Source: CAMBRQ01 sp945870325 (lineage in GTDB: Bacteria; Bacillota; Clostridia; Lachnospirales; Lachnospiraceae). From it: a stretch of 64,000 bases of DNA. The notes under the pieces were generated by a model, which saw only the letters and a list, made by a program, of their open reading frames with translations, was not told the origin of the DNA and did not search any database. The stretch covers positions 1 through 64,000 of the forward strand of contig NZ_JBNPMC010000014.1 in assembly GCF_050313795.1 (NCBI RefSeq), given 5' to 3'. Position 1 is the stretch's first letter. Every line of letters begins with the position of its first letter. Position numbers and translations under genes: made by a program. Below are positions 17,405-26,323 of this stretch, piece by piece.

Positions 17405-19144
17405 ATGGCTTTTGATGGAATTACTGTGGCAGCTATGGTGGCGGAATTGAAGGAGAATCTGGCAGGAGGAAGAATCGCTAAGATTGCGCAGCCAGAGGCA
17501 GATGAGTTGTTACTAACGGTCAAGACGCCGCAGGGACAGAAGAGGCTTTATATATCGGCGAGTGCTTCGCTTCCATTGGTTTATCTGACAGATGAGAATA
17601 AACCAAGCCCTATGACGGCGCCGAATTTTTGCATGCTGCTTCGGAAGCATATCGGAAACGGAAGGATTACAGGTATCTCGCAGCCAGGGCTTGAGAGGAT
17701 CATTCATCTGGAGATTGAGCATCTGGACGAACTGGGTGATCTATGCAAGAAGCAATTGATCATTGAGATTATGGGAAAGCACAGCAATATTATCTTCTGT
17801 GATGATAAGGGGATGATCATTGACAGTATCAAGCATGTATCGGCGCAAATGAGTTCTGTGCGGGAAGTATTGCCCGGACGGGAATATTTTATACCGGATA
17901 CAATGTCGAAACTTAATCCACTGACCGTGGAAGTCGAAGAATTCTCCCAGGTATTGCTAAGTAAGCCTATGGCCGTCGGAAAAGCCATTTATACCAGTTT
18001 TACCGGAATCAGCCCTGTTGTCTCGGAAGAGATCTGCTACCGGGCTGGGATTGAATCTGGTATGCCCGCGGGGGATTTGTCTTTGGACATACTAACACAT
18101 TTATATCGGCAATTTACTTATTATATGGACGACGTAAAATCTGATGCCTACCGACCTGTTATCTATTATGACGGCAATGCTCCAAAAGAATTCAGCGCTC
18201 TTTTACTGTCGCATTATAGCCAGTATGCTCCGAAGGAATTCGATTCTATTTCTCAGGTGCTTGACACTTATTATTCGACCAAGAATATGCTGACAAGAAT
18301 CCGTCAAAAAAGCGCGGATCTGCGCCATGTGGTGCAGACTTCACTGGAACGGAACCGTAAGAAATACGACTTACAGTCCAAACAGTTAAAAGATACAGAA
18401 AATCGAGAAAAATATAAGGTATATGGTGAATTGATCAATGCCTATGGATATAATCTGCCATCCGGATCTAAAGAATTGACCGCCCTGAATTATTATACGA
18501 ATCAGGAGATCACGATTCCGTTAGATCCGACTATGACACCACAAGAAAACTCACAGAAGTACTTTAGCAAGTACAATAAGCAGAAACGTACCTACGAAGC
18601 ACTGACCGAGTTGATCCAGGAAACCGCAGATGATATTCAGTATCTGGAATCTATTAGCAATGCGCTGGATATTGCCATGAGCGAAGCTGACCTGGCACAG
18701 ATCAAGGAAGAACTGATGCAGAGCGGCTACATCCGCAGGAAATTTACGAAGAAAAAAGCGAAGATTACCAGCAAGCCGATGCATTATATCTCCAGTGACG
18801 GATACCATATATATGTCGGCAAGAATAACCTTCAGAATGATGAACTGACTTTTTCTTTTGCTGCCGGAAATGACTGGTGGTTTCATGCAAAAGGCGCTCC
18901 GGGTTCGCATGTAATTGTCAAGACCAATGGAGATGAATTGCCTGACCGTACTTTCGAAGAAGCAGGCAAACTAGCTGCGTACTATTCTAAAAATCGCGGA
19001 AGCGATAAGGTTGAGATTGATTATGTGGAGAAGAAGCATGTGAAGAAGCCGAATGGAGCGAAGCCGGGATTCGTCGTGTATTATACGAATTATTCGCTTA
19101 TGATTGATTCTGATATCTCTAATATAGAAGCCGTGCAGGATTAA
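17405..19144 (+). CDS. rqcH: Rqc2 homologue RqcH (NFACT family; fibronectin-binding protein homologue)
   Basis: A 579-residue protein with the full NFACT layout. The NFACT-N domain starts MAFDGITVAAMVAELKENLAGGRIAKIAQP. A helix-hairpin-helix and long coiled coil occupy about 290-440 (RNRKKYDLQSKQLKDTENREKYKVYGE). The NFACT-R domain holds DWWFHAKGAPGSHVIVKTNG (about 483-502). In bacteria it binds stalled 50S subunits and adds alanine tails to trapped nascent chains for degradation. Many clostridial entries call it a fibronectin-binding protein, but no export signal is visible. Start choice follows AAGGAAGGGA before the ATG. It is transcribed alone. Confidence 0.93.
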   Translation: MAFDGITVAAMVAELKENLAGGRIAKIAQPEADELLLTVKTPQGQKRLYISASASLPLVYLTDENKPSPMTAPNFCMLLRKHIGNGRITGISQPGLERIIHLEIEHLDELGDLCKKQLIIEIMGKHSNIIFCDDKGMIIDSIKHVSAQMSSVREVLPGREYFIPDTMSKLNPLTVEVEEFSQVLLSKPMAVGKAIYTSFTGISPVVSEEICYRAGIESGMPAGDLSLDILTHLYRQFTYYMDDVKSDAYRPVIYYDGNAPKEFSALLLSHYSQYAPKEFDSISQVLDTYYSTKNMLTRIRQKSADLRHVVQTSLERNRKKYDLQSKQLKDTENREKYKVYGELINAYGYNLPSGSKELTALNYYTNQEITIPLDPTMTPQENSQKYFSKYNKQKRTYEALTELIQETADDIQYLESISNALDIAMSEADLAQIKEELMQSGYIRRKFTKKKAKITSKPMHYISSDGYHIYVGKNNLQNDELTFSFAAGNDWWFHAKGAPGSHVIVKTNGDELPDRTFEEAGKLAAYYSKNRGSDKVEIDYVEKKHVKKPNGAKPGFVVYYTNYSLMIDSDISNIEAVQD

Positions 19145-19160
19145 CCCGCACGGCTTATGA
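19129..19160. terminator. Hairpin at the end of rqcH
   Basis: GCCGTGC (19130-19136) pairs with GCACGGC (19148-19154) across a loop that contains the rqcH stop codon, followed by TTATGATTT. It separates rqcH from the convergent MATE gene. Confidence 0.55.
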
Positions 19161-19179
19161 TTTAATCATTGTTTTCTTA

Positions 19180-20502
19180 TTATTTTCTTTTCTTCTTCAT
19201 GACTACCAGCCCAGTCACATCTGCCAGCAGCCACCCAATCGGTATCGCCCACCAGATTCCCCATACGCCGATCTTCGGCATCGGAGCCAGCACATAAGCC
19301 AGAAGCACTCTGGTCCCAAGCGATATCACCGTAAGCACTACAGACATCTCCGGCCAGCCAATCCCACGGTAATACCCATATAACAGAAACAGGATTCCAA
19401 TTCCGCAGTAGAAACTGCCTTCTACCCGCAGATATCCCACGCCAACGCGTATGATCTCGGTTTCCCCCGGATTCACGAATATCATCATCAGATACGGTGC
19501 TGCCAAGAATACGAACACCGATACAATCACGCAGAACTCAACCGAAATCTTAACTGCCGCCCTTACTCCCTCACCCACACGCTCGCGCTTTCCTGCACCA
19601 TGATTCTGAGAGATGAAGATAGAAAATGAATTTCCGAACTCCTGTGCCGGCATATAGGCAAATGAATCAATTTTCACTGCTGCTGCATATGCTGCCATGA
19701 CCGCTGTTCCAAAACTATTGACCAATCCCTGAATCATCAGTATTCCAAAATTCATTACTGACTGCTGGATGCTTGCCGCCAGAGAGAATCTTACAATCTC
19801 CTTCATCTGTCCCATAGCCTGCCTTGCTCTTCCAAAATCTGGCCGAAGTCCCGGCTCTTTCCACCAGGTATAGATTCCGATTCCAACCCCAGAGACAATC
19901 TGGGCAATGACCGTAGCGATTGCCGCTCCGCCAATCCCCCAGTGCAGCCCCATAACAAACCACAGATCCAAGATAATATTCAACACGGATGCTATCCCCA
20001 GGAACCAAAGAGGTGTCACAGAATCTCCTACAGCCCGCAGAAGGAATGCGTAATAATTATACAAAAACACGAAGAATATTTCCCAAAATATAAGCCATAC
20101 ATATTCCCGCATCAGTCCCTCCAGCGAGGCAGGCGTCTGAAGCAGCCGCAATATCCCGTCCAAGCCTGCAAAAACCAGGATATTCATAAGAATCGAGATG
20201 CCTCCAATGAACAGGAAAGACGCCAGAATCCCGTCCTTCATTCTTAGATTATCTCGTCTTCCATAATAATAGGAGAAAACAGATCCGCTTCCCATGCAAA
20301 GCCCTATTAATATAGAAGTCAAAAAAGTCATCAAAGTATAAGCAGATCCCACTGCCGCCAAAGCCTCGGCACCTAAGACCTGCCCTACAATTAGTGTGTC
20401 AGCAATATTATAACACTGCTGTAACAGATTCCCCAATATCATCGGTCCCGCGAACTTAATCATTGTCCGCGAGACATTTCCACTCGTTAATTCCTTACTC
20501 AT
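19180..20502 (-). CDS. MATE family efflux transporter
   Basis: A 440-residue membrane protein with about twelve transmembrane helices in two MatE repeats. The first repeat begins MIKFAGPMILGNLLQQCYNIADTLIVGQVLG, the usual N-terminal signature with the QxxYNIADT motif. The second repeat includes AYAAAVKIDSFAYMPAQEFGNS and SIFISQNHGAGKRERV. Members export cationic drugs, dyes or metabolites in exchange for Na+ or H+. The substrate is unknown. It lies 37 bases after the AAA+ gene on the same strand. Confidence 0.92.
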   Translation of the reverse strand: MSKELTSGNVSRTMIKFAGPMILGNLLQQCYNIADTLIVGQVLGAEALAAVGSAYTLMTFLTSILIGLCMGSGSVFSYYYGRRDNLRMKDGILASFLFIGGISILMNILVFAGLDGILRLLQTPASLEGLMREYVWLIFWEIFFVFLYNYYAFLLRAVGDSVTPLWFLGIASVLNIILDLWFVMGLHWGIGGAAIATVIAQIVSGVGIGIYTWWKEPGLRPDFGRARQAMGQMKEIVRFSLAASIQQSVMNFGILMIQGLVNSFGTAVMAAYAAAVKIDSFAYMPAQEFGNSFSIFISQNHGAGKRERVGEGVRAAVKISVEFCVIVSVFVFLAAPYLMMIFVNPGETEIIRVGVGYLRVEGSFYCGIGILFLLYGYYRGIGWPEMSVVLTVISLGTRVLLAYVLAPMPKIGVWGIWWAIPIGWLLADVTGLVVMKKKRK

Positions 20503-20539
20503 AACTCTGTTTTCTTAATCTTAACCTCTTACCTTATAC

Positions 20540-21832
20540 CTAATACACCGTCCCCGCCAAATAGTCAATAAACTGCTGTGCCGTTCTTCCCGACAATCCG
20601 CCATGACTCAGTTCCCATTTATTCGCCTCCAGAAGCAGTTCATCCTCCGGCATCTCAATTCCATTCTTAGCCGCAAGCTGCCGCACGATCTCCTGGAATT
20701 CTTTCTTATCCGGCTTACCGAAATAAATCGTGACTCCGAATCTTGCCACCAGTGACAGTTTCTCCTGTACCGTATCATTCGTATGCAGTTCCTCATCCCG
20801 GTCTTCCTTATCCCGGAATGTCTCCCGGATCAGATGTCTCCTATTAGAAGTTGCATAGATCAGCACATTCTCCGGCTTTCTTTCAAGCCCGCCTTCAATC
20901 ACTGCTTTCAGATATTTATACTCAATCTCGAATTCCTCGAATGACAGATCATCCATATAGATAATGAACTTATAATTTCGATTCTTAATCTGCGCAATAA
21001 TGTCGTTCAGATCCTGGAATTGATGCTTGTACACCTCAATCATCCGAAGCCCCTGGTCATAATACTGGTTCAATATCGCCTTAATAGAAGAAGACTTACC
21101 CGTCCCGGCATCTCCGAATAACAGACAGTTATTCGCCCTCCTGCCTTCCACGAATGCCTTCGTATTATCAATCAGTTTCTTCTTCGCAATCTCGTATCCG
21201 ACCAGATCATCCAGATGCACATGTGCAATATTGGTGATTGGAACAATCTTAGCCCCTTCTTCCCGATGCTCAACGCGGAATGCCTTATGAAGCCCTAATT
21301 TGCCCACGCCAAATTCTTTATAGAACTGTGTCAGGGTCGCCTTGAACTCTTCTGCATCCTTCGTAGCCGCAAGGTTTTCGCTCAGATCACAGATTCTGTC
21401 GCGGATTCTCCGGTTGAATACCTTTCCATATCCGCTTGCCCCCTGATATTCCATCAGAATAGACAGGCATCCGGCATCTAATGCATCCTCCAGTTCTTTG
21501 AAATTATAATCAAACAACTCCTTAAATATAGTGAAATCATGCAATGCCACATCATTGATACTGCCCTGTACTTCTCCCACGATCTCGCAAGAAGTACTGT
21601 ATGCATTCTCATGGCTTGCCAGCAAGTATGTCAGATAATTATGCCAGAGATTCCCCTCGAAGCCGTGACTTACTGCCATCTCCAGGATCTCATTCACCGT
21701 TTCAAACAGAAGTCCCTTCAGATCTTCCTGGTTATAATAATCATTGTCATAATTCTCCATAAGAAACGTCATATCCTGAAGAATCTGACCCTCTTCCATA
21801 TGTTTATACAACATTAACTCATTGGTTCTCAT
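20540..21832 (-). CDS. AAA+ ATP-binding protein, DUF815 family
   Basis: A 430-residue protein. The N-terminal half (about 1-200) is helical and of unknown role. The AAA+ domain has Walker A LFGDAGTGKSSSIKAIL (about 239-255), Walker B FIIYMDDLSFEEFE (about 290-303) and a sensor-like ATSNRRHLIRE with arginines. The family is widespread in bacteria, is sometimes annotated as an ATPase of unknown function, and has no agreed substrate. It lies between pheA (50 bases upstream) and a MATE exporter (37 bases downstream), which could be a shared transcript without a shared pathway. Confidence 0.88.
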   Translation of the reverse strand: MRTNELMLYKHMEEGQILQDMTFLMENYDNDYYNQEDLKGLLFETVNEILEMAVSHGFEGNLWHNYLTYLLASHENAYSTSCEIVGEVQGSINDVALHDFTIFKELFDYNFKELEDALDAGCLSILMEYQGASGYGKVFNRRIRDRICDLSENLAATKDAEEFKATLTQFYKEFGVGKLGLHKAFRVEHREEGAKIVPITNIAHVHLDDLVGYEIAKKKLIDNTKAFVEGRRANNCLLFGDAGTGKSSSIKAILNQYYDQGLRMIEVYKHQFQDLNDIIAQIKNRNYKFIIYMDDLSFEEFEIEYKYLKAVIEGGLERKPENVLIYATSNRRHLIRETFRDKEDRDEELHTNDTVQEKLSLVARFGVTIYFGKPDKKEFQEIVRQLAAKNGIEMPEDELLLEANKWELSHGGLSGRTAQQFIDYLAGTVY

Positions 21833-21882
21833 TCTTTACACCCCTGATCATTGATATTCTTTATACACTGTCATAACCGTAT

Positions 21883-23013
21883 TTAATAATTTCCTAATAT
21901 CCTGAGGCTGCGGCTCTCTTCCCGCAATCCACGTATCGCATTCTTCACGGCCGGATCAGCAAGATTCCCCTCAAAATCAACGAAGAAACGATACTCCCAG
22001 TTCCGCCCCTCAATCGGTCTTGATTCAATCTTGCTCATATTCAAGTCATTATAGATAAAATGCGACAGCAGATGATACAGCGAGCCACTTTCATGAGGCA
22101 CTTCAAAACAGATACTGATCTTCTTCGCATCCTTCAGGAATATCTTCTGGTTCGTAACCACAATGAATCTTGTCGAGTTATTTGGATCATCGTTGATGTT
22201 ATCTTCCAACACTTCCAAACCATGAACTTTCGCCGCATAAGCGCTGCAGACTGCCGCCTGAGTCTTATCCTGTTCCTCAATAATCTTCTTCGCAGCAATG
22301 GCAGTATTCGCCACACTGATTTGCTGCCAATCGCTATGTTCATTCAGGAATCGTGATGCCTGCATAAGAGCCACTCCCTTGGAATATACCCGCTCAATAT
22401 CATCCATCTTCGTTCCCGGCAGTCCCGACAGCGTATGCGTGATCGGGATAATCGTCTCTCCCACGATAAAGTTCTCGAACTCCACCAGAAGATCGTACAT
22501 CTCATCCACAGCCCCTGCCGTGGAATTCTCAATCGGAAGTACGGCATAGTCTGCAGCCCCTTCCTCAATCGCCTCCATAGCATCGCGGAATGTGCGCACA
22601 TAGAAACTATTACAGTTTTCTCCAAAATAATATTCCATAGCAGCCTGACTATAAGCGCCTTCCGTTCCCGGGAATACAATTCTGGCATGCTCTGCATCCA
22701 GAGAAGGAACTTCAATAAAAGGAAGCCTTCCTAATGCCCCCGCCTTCACCAGCTGTTGATACTGCATCTTCCGGCTCATGGACATCAACTGTTCAAAGAG
22801 TTCTTGAACCCCTTTCTTATTAAAATCCGTAGAGACCTGACTTGCCATTTCCTGCAATTTATTATGTTCTCTCTGCCGGTCGAATACTTTGATTCCATTA
22901 CTGATCTTGCACTCTCCCAGTTTCTCACTGCAATTCATTCTCTGCTCATATAATCTAACAATCTGATTGTCAATCTTATCCAATTCTGCTCTTAATTCCT
23001 CTAGTGTTGACAT
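21883..23013 (-). CDS. pheA: Bifunctional chorismate mutase / prephenate dehydratase (P-protein)
   Basis: A 376-residue enzyme for phenylalanine synthesis. Residues 1-90 are an AroQ-type chorismate mutase (LRAELDKIDNQIVRLYEQRM, KIFDRQRE-like segment VFDRQREHNKL). Residues about 108-285 form prephenate dehydratase (GTEGAYSQAAMEYYFG, LPIENSTAGAVDEMYDLL, and STRFIVV). The C-terminal ACT domain contains ESGSLYHLLSHFIYNDLNMSKIESRPI, the phenylalanine-binding GALV/ESRP region, so feedback inhibition by Phe is expected. All three domains appear intact. No leader peptide or T-box was found in the 85 bases upstream. Confidence 0.95.
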   Translation of the reverse strand: MSTLEELRAELDKIDNQIVRLYEQRMNCSEKLGECKISNGIKVFDRQREHNKLQEMASQVSTDFNKKGVQELFEQLMSMSRKMQYQQLVKAGALGRLPFIEVPSLDAEHARIVFPGTEGAYSQAAMEYYFGENCNSFYVRTFRDAMEAIEEGAADYAVLPIENSTAGAVDEMYDLLVEFENFIVGETIIPITHTLSGLPGTKMDDIERVYSKGVALMQASRFLNEHSDWQQISVANTAIAAKKIIEEQDKTQAAVCSAYAAKVHGLEVLEDNINDDPNNSTRFIVVTNQKIFLKDAKKISICFEVPHESGSLYHLLSHFIYNDLNMSKIESRPIEGRNWEYRFFVDFEGNLADPAVKNAIRGLREESRSLRILGNY

Positions 23014-23098
23014 GCATCTATCTCCTTCTACCCAAACTAATGTGTATTATAATACATTTTCTGCATAAAATCCACCTTCCTTTGCCATACTTATTAGC

Positions 23099-23482
23099 AT
23101 GAAGCATAATTTTTTAACCTGCGGAACTACCGGATGGTGTATGGAGATTCTGTTCACCGGTCTCCACTCTCTTCACGATGAAGACCCCAGGCTCACTGGC
23201 AATACTTCTATCTGGATGTTTCCCATCTATGGCATGGCAAGTTTCCTGTCACCCTTGTGCAGACTTCTGAAAGGAAAGAGCCTCTTACTGCGGGGAGGTG
23301 TCTATACGTGCTGTATTTTTATCGGAGAATATGTAACCGGCTCTTTTTTGCGAAAGTATGAAGCATGCCCCTGGGACTACAGCGAAGCCCCTCTCAATAT
23401 CAATGGATTGATCCGTCTGGACTATGCCCCTCTATGGTTCGGAGCCGGACTGTTGTTTGAAAAAATTCTAATCAAACATTGA
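23099..23482 (+). CDS. Small polytopic membrane protein, putative ABC-transporter type IV (DUF1113-like)
   Basis: A 127-residue protein with about three to four hydrophobic segments: FLTCGTTGWCMEILFTGLHSL, TSIWMFPIYGMASFLSPLC, GGVYTCCIFIGEYVTGSFL and APLWFGAGLLFEKILI. The WMFPIYG and CPWDYS motifs match the ABC_trans_CmpB/DUF1113 family of clostridial membrane proteins. Despite the family name there is no ATPase gene nearby. The start at 23099 has only a weak ribosome-binding site. A 15-bp inverted repeat follows the stop. Confidence 0.75.
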   Translation: MKHNFLTCGTTGWCMEILFTGLHSLHDEDPRLTGNTSIWMFPIYGMASFLSPLCRLLKGKSLLLRGGVYTCCIFIGEYVTGSFLRKYEACPWDYSEAPLNINGLIRLDYAPLWFGAGLLFEKILIKH

Positions 23483-23522
23483 AAATCTTTCATATTTAGT
23501 ATATGATATATGAAAGATTTTC
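23481..23522. terminator. A/T-rich 15-bp perfect inverted repeat (weak terminator or operator)
   Basis: GAAAATCTTTCATAT (23481-23495) is exactly complementary to ATATGAAAGATTTTC (23508-23522). It starts one base before the end of the membrane protein stop codon and ends 18 bases before the nitroreductase ATG. There is no T-run, so a regulatory operator or 5' UTR stem is as likely as a terminator. Confidence 0.5.
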
Positions 23523-23540
23523 ACATGGGAGGATAACGAC

Positions 23541-24080
23541 ATGAAGACCAACGAATGCATCACAACCAGAAGAAGTATCCGTAAGTTTAAGCCAGACTCT
23601 ATTGACCATTCTCTATTAGAGTCTCTGATTTCCATTACTTCGTATTCCCCTTCTTGGAAAAACAGTCAGATCACTCGTTACATAGCTATTGAAGATTCTT
23701 CCATTCTCGACAAGATCATTCATGATTATACCCCAGAATTCAATTCCAATATTATCAAACAGGCACCAATGCTTATTGCCCTCACTTTTGTGAAAGGACG
23801 ATGTGGTTTTGAACGCGACGGTTCATTTACTACCAAAAAAGGGGATCGCTGGCAGATGTTTGATGCCGGAATTGCATGCCAGACCTTCTGTCTTGCTGCT
23901 CACGAAGCCGGGCTTGGTACTGTCATTATGGGGATCTGGGATGAGGATGGCATTACAGAACTTCTGAACATTCCTGAAGATCAGGAACTTGCTGCATTAA
24001 TAGCAATCGGCTATCCGGACATTGATCCGGCTGCACCGAAACGCAAATCTGTTGAAGAATTACTAACATTTATTTCATGA
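23541..24080 (+). CDS. Nitroreductase family protein (FMN-dependent oxidoreductase)
   Basis: A 179-residue protein. TRRSIRKFKPDSIDHSLLE (about 9-27) is the FMN-binding N-terminal signature, and DAGIACQTFCLAAHEAGLGTVIMGIWDE (about 112-139) is the conserved core helix and loop. FMN and NAD(P)H use is expected; the natural substrate is not known. Length is slightly short for the family but all main motifs are present. It lies 21 bases upstream of pyrB on the same strand and has a GGGAGGATAACG ribosome-binding region, so it may be cotranscribed with pyrBI, an association without an obvious biochemical reason. Confidence 0.88.
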   Translation: MKTNECITTRRSIRKFKPDSIDHSLLESLISITSYSPSWKNSQITRYIAIEDSSILDKIIHDYTPEFNSNIIKQAPMLIALTFVKGRCGFERDGSFTTKKGDRWQMFDAGIACQTFCLAAHEAGLGTVIMGIWDEDGITELLNIPEDQELAALIAIGYPDIDPAAPKRKSVEELLTFIS

Positions 24081-24101
24081 AATGATAAGAGGAGGTTTTT
24101 T

Positions 24102-25019
24102 ATGAGACACTTAATGAGTCCACTTGATTTTACAGTAGAAGAATTAGACAAACTGATGGACCTGGCTGTTGACATTGAAGCCAACCCATCCAAATATGCG
24201 CATGCCTGCGAGGGGAAGAAACTGGCAACACTCTTCTACGAACCAAGTACCAGAACAAGATTAAGCCATGAGGCGGCCATGTTTAACTTAGGCGGCAATG
24301 TCATGGGATTCTCTTCCGCGGATTCCAGTTCTGCTGCAAAAGGCGAGAGTGTATCAGATACGATCCGTATGATCTCATGCTATGCGGACATCTGTGCAAT
24401 GCGCCATCCAAAAGAAGGCGCACCTATGGTAGCATGCCAACATTCTTCTATTCCGGTCATTAATGCCGGAGATGGCGGACATCAGCATCCAACTCAGACT
24501 TTAACAGACCTTTTAACGATCCGTTCATTAAAAGGACATTTAGACAATATGACTATCGGTTTATGTGGTGATCTGAAATTCGGACGTACCGTCCACTCTC
24601 TAATCCATGCATTGGTCAGATATCCGGGAATCAAGTTCATACTCATTTCCCCGGAAGAATTAAGACTTCCAAGTTATATCCGTTCCGATGTTCTAGATAG
24701 CGGCAATATCCCGTATGAAGAGGTAGTCCGCTTAGAAGAGGCACTTCCACATCTGGATCTGCTCTACATGACCCGCGTTCAGAAAGAACGTTTCTTCAAC
24801 GAGGAAGATTATGTACGTATGAAAGATTTCTATATCTTAGATGCCAAGAAGATGGAACTGGCATCAAAGGATATGTATGTACTGCATCCATTGCCAAGAG
24901 TAAATGAGATATCTGTCGAAGTAGACAAAGACCCAAGAGCCGCTTATTTCAAACAGTCGCAATATGGCGTCTACATCCGTATGGCACTCATCCTGACACT
25001 ATTGGAAATCGAAGTATAG
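24102..25019 (+). CDS. pyrB: Aspartate carbamoyltransferase catalytic subunit
   Basis: A 305-residue enzyme that joins carbamoyl phosphate and aspartate, the committed step of pyrimidine synthesis. The carbamoyl-phosphate-binding motif FYEPSTRTRLSHEAAM (about 46-61) is complete, and HPTQTLTDLLTI and MTRVQKERF are also present. Length is normal. It is followed after 13 bases by pyrI, giving the class B holoenzyme arrangement with allosteric control by CTP and ATP, as in enteric bacteria and many Clostridia. A GAGGAGG sequence precedes the ATG. No PyrR-type attenuator was seen upstream. Confidence 0.97.
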   Translation: MRHLMSPLDFTVEELDKLMDLAVDIEANPSKYAHACEGKKLATLFYEPSTRTRLSHEAAMFNLGGNVMGFSSADSSSAAKGESVSDTIRMISCYADICAMRHPKEGAPMVACQHSSIPVINAGDGGHQHPTQTLTDLLTIRSLKGHLDNMTIGLCGDLKFGRTVHSLIHALVRYPGIKFILISPEELRLPSYIRSDVLDSGNIPYEEVVRLEEALPHLDLLYMTRVQKERFFNEEDYVRMKDFYILDAKKMELASKDMYVLHPLPRVNEISVEVDKDPRAAYFKQSQYGVYIRMALILTLLEIEV

Positions 25020-25032
25020 GAGGGAACGAATT

Positions 25033-25479
25033 ATGGTAAAAAACACATTGAATGTCGGACGTATCGAAGAAGGCTTCGTATTAGACCACATCCAGGCAGG
25101 ACGCAGCATGGATATCTACAAATATCTGCACTTAGACAAATTAGACTGCTGCGTTGCCATCATTAAGAATGCCAAAAGCAGCAAGATGGGCAAAAAAGAC
25201 ATCATGAAGATCGAATGCCCGATTGATTTCATTGACCTGGACATCCTCGGCTTCATCGACCACAACATCACCATCAACATCATCAAAGATGCAGAGATCG
25301 TAGAAAAGAAATGCCTGCACCTCCCAAAGAAGATTACCAACGTAATCAAATGCAAAAACCCAAGATGCATCACATCCATCGAACAGGAACTGGACCACGT
25401 ATTCGTCCTGACCAACCCGGAAAAAGAGATCTATCGCTGCCAGTACTGCGAAGAAAAATACGACGGACGGCGCAAATAA
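25033..25479 (+). CDS. pyrI: Aspartate carbamoyltransferase regulatory subunit
   Basis: A 148-residue regulatory chain. The N-terminal allosteric domain includes LNVGRIEEGFVLDHIQAGRS and the nucleotide-binding Lys region. The C-terminal zinc domain has four cysteines in the expected arrangement (CKNPRCI ... CQYCEEKY), which bind Zn and contact the PyrB chains. It follows pyrB by 13 bases. The C-terminal codons are biased toward C-ending codons compared with the rest of the window, which produces long spurious reverse-strand frames here. Confidence 0.95.
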   Translation: MVKNTLNVGRIEEGFVLDHIQAGRSMDIYKYLHLDKLDCCVAIIKNAKSSKMGKKDIMKIECPIDFIDLDILGFIDHNITINIIKDAEIVEKKCLHLPKKITNVIKCKNPRCITSIEQELDHVFVLTNPEKEIYRCQYCEEKYDGRRK

Positions 25480-25551
25480 ATCGCAAGAACCATGAAGGAA
25501 GTAAGAAAATTGCTCCCTTCACTAATACAACTTCAATACCCGCGCCTCCCC

Positions 25552-25857
25552 TTAGAAAAATATTATGTTTATGTGAGCATCAGGCACCGAGTGTGCGCAG
25601 GGGCTTTTGGGGTTTTCTTAGTTCAAGTTTTAGAAGCCGTTGCTGTAAAAATAGCCAGAATTTAGTATTCATATTTTGCCACCAGCAAAATATGAAAGAG
25701 CATCTGAAGTGAGAAATCATCAAGATTTCTCGCTGAATATGCTCGGTTACTAAATTCTGGCTATTTTTACAGTTACGGATTCAAAACGAGGAACTCCGAA
25801 GCCCAAAAAGCCCCTGCACACACTCGGTGCCGTCCCTCACACAAAACATTTTTCTAA
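25552..25857 (+). repeat. Structured repeat element E1 (nested covarying hairpins)
   Basis: This fills most of the gene-free stretch between pyrI and rnpB and is one of three related elements in the window. Its outer stem pairs 25583-25608 with 25806-25831 (26 positions, one mismatch) and extends less perfectly to TTAGAAAAAT at both ends. An asymmetric internal loop follows with AAGCCGTT on the left and TTACGGATT on the right. The middle stem pairs 25643-25667 with 25748-25772 and is perfect over 25 bp. Inside are two hairpins: a perfect 12-bp stem (25668-25679/25685-25696) with loop CACCA, and a bipartite hairpin (25698-25703/25739-25744, then 25709-25718/25724-25733, loop ATCAA). No protein is encoded. 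The strand sign gives the sense in which E1, E2 and E3 align. Confidence 0.8.
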
Positions 25858-25860
25858 AAA

Positions 25861-26231
25861 GCAAGCAAAACGATAAGCCGGGTTATGTCATTGAGTAATC
25901 ATCTATCTACACCCACCGTCGCCAGTGGGTTCCAGCGACCTACCTAAGACGTGACGGGCCGCCACATTGTCTTTATCCGGTCTTGCTTCGGATGGGGTTT
26001 ACATATGCCCCCGCTGTTACCAGCAAGGCGGTAGTCTCTTACACTGCCCTTCCACCCTTACCTGCCCAATGCAACATCCGTTGCACTTAGCGCAGGCGGT
26101 TCATTTCTGTTGCACTTTCCTTGGAGTCGCCTCCACCGGACGTTATCCGGCATCCTGCCCTGTGAAGCCCGGACTTTCCTCACCTGCTGCCTTTCGGCAC
26201 TCGCAGCTGCGATTACTTGTCTTACTTGCCT
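25861..26231 (-). ncRNA. rnpB: RNase P RNA, catalytic RNA for tRNA 5' maturation
   Basis: The minus strand carries the hallmark conserved segments of bacterial RNase P RNA. GAGGAAAGTCCGGGC lies near the 5' end, ACAGAAA followed by CCGCC in the centre, GGTAGG-type and GGCGAC segments mid-way, and CATAACCCGGCTTATCG near the 3' end. The ends pair as helix P1: GCAAGTAAGAC at the 5' end with GTTTTGCTTGC at the 3' end. The length of about 370 nt and domain order fit the type A form usual in Clostridia. The 3' end is followed by TTTTTAG, a likely terminator, which runs directly into repeat element E1. Confidence 0.95.
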
Positions 26232-26236
26232 TGGTT

Positions 26237-26265
26237 ACTATAGCACAGATCGCCTAAAAAAACAA
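26237..26265 (-). promoter_or_regulatory. Promoter of rnpB
   Basis: Minus-strand TTGTTT (26265-26260), 17 bases, then TATAGT (26242-26237). It is placed about 6 bases upstream of the first base of helix P1, as expected for direct transcription of the RNA. Confidence 0.6.
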
Positions 26266-26323
26266 TGAAACTTTTGCCAATTTATGAATATCTATTTCCC
26301 GCAATCCCTGCCCAAGTCTTCTC

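Noticed and set aside
25552..25857. Reading E1 as a CRISPR array, group II intron fragment or retron
   Set aside because: There is no regular repeat-spacer pattern, no reverse transcriptase or maturase, and no domain V-like motif; the nested pairs fit none of these.
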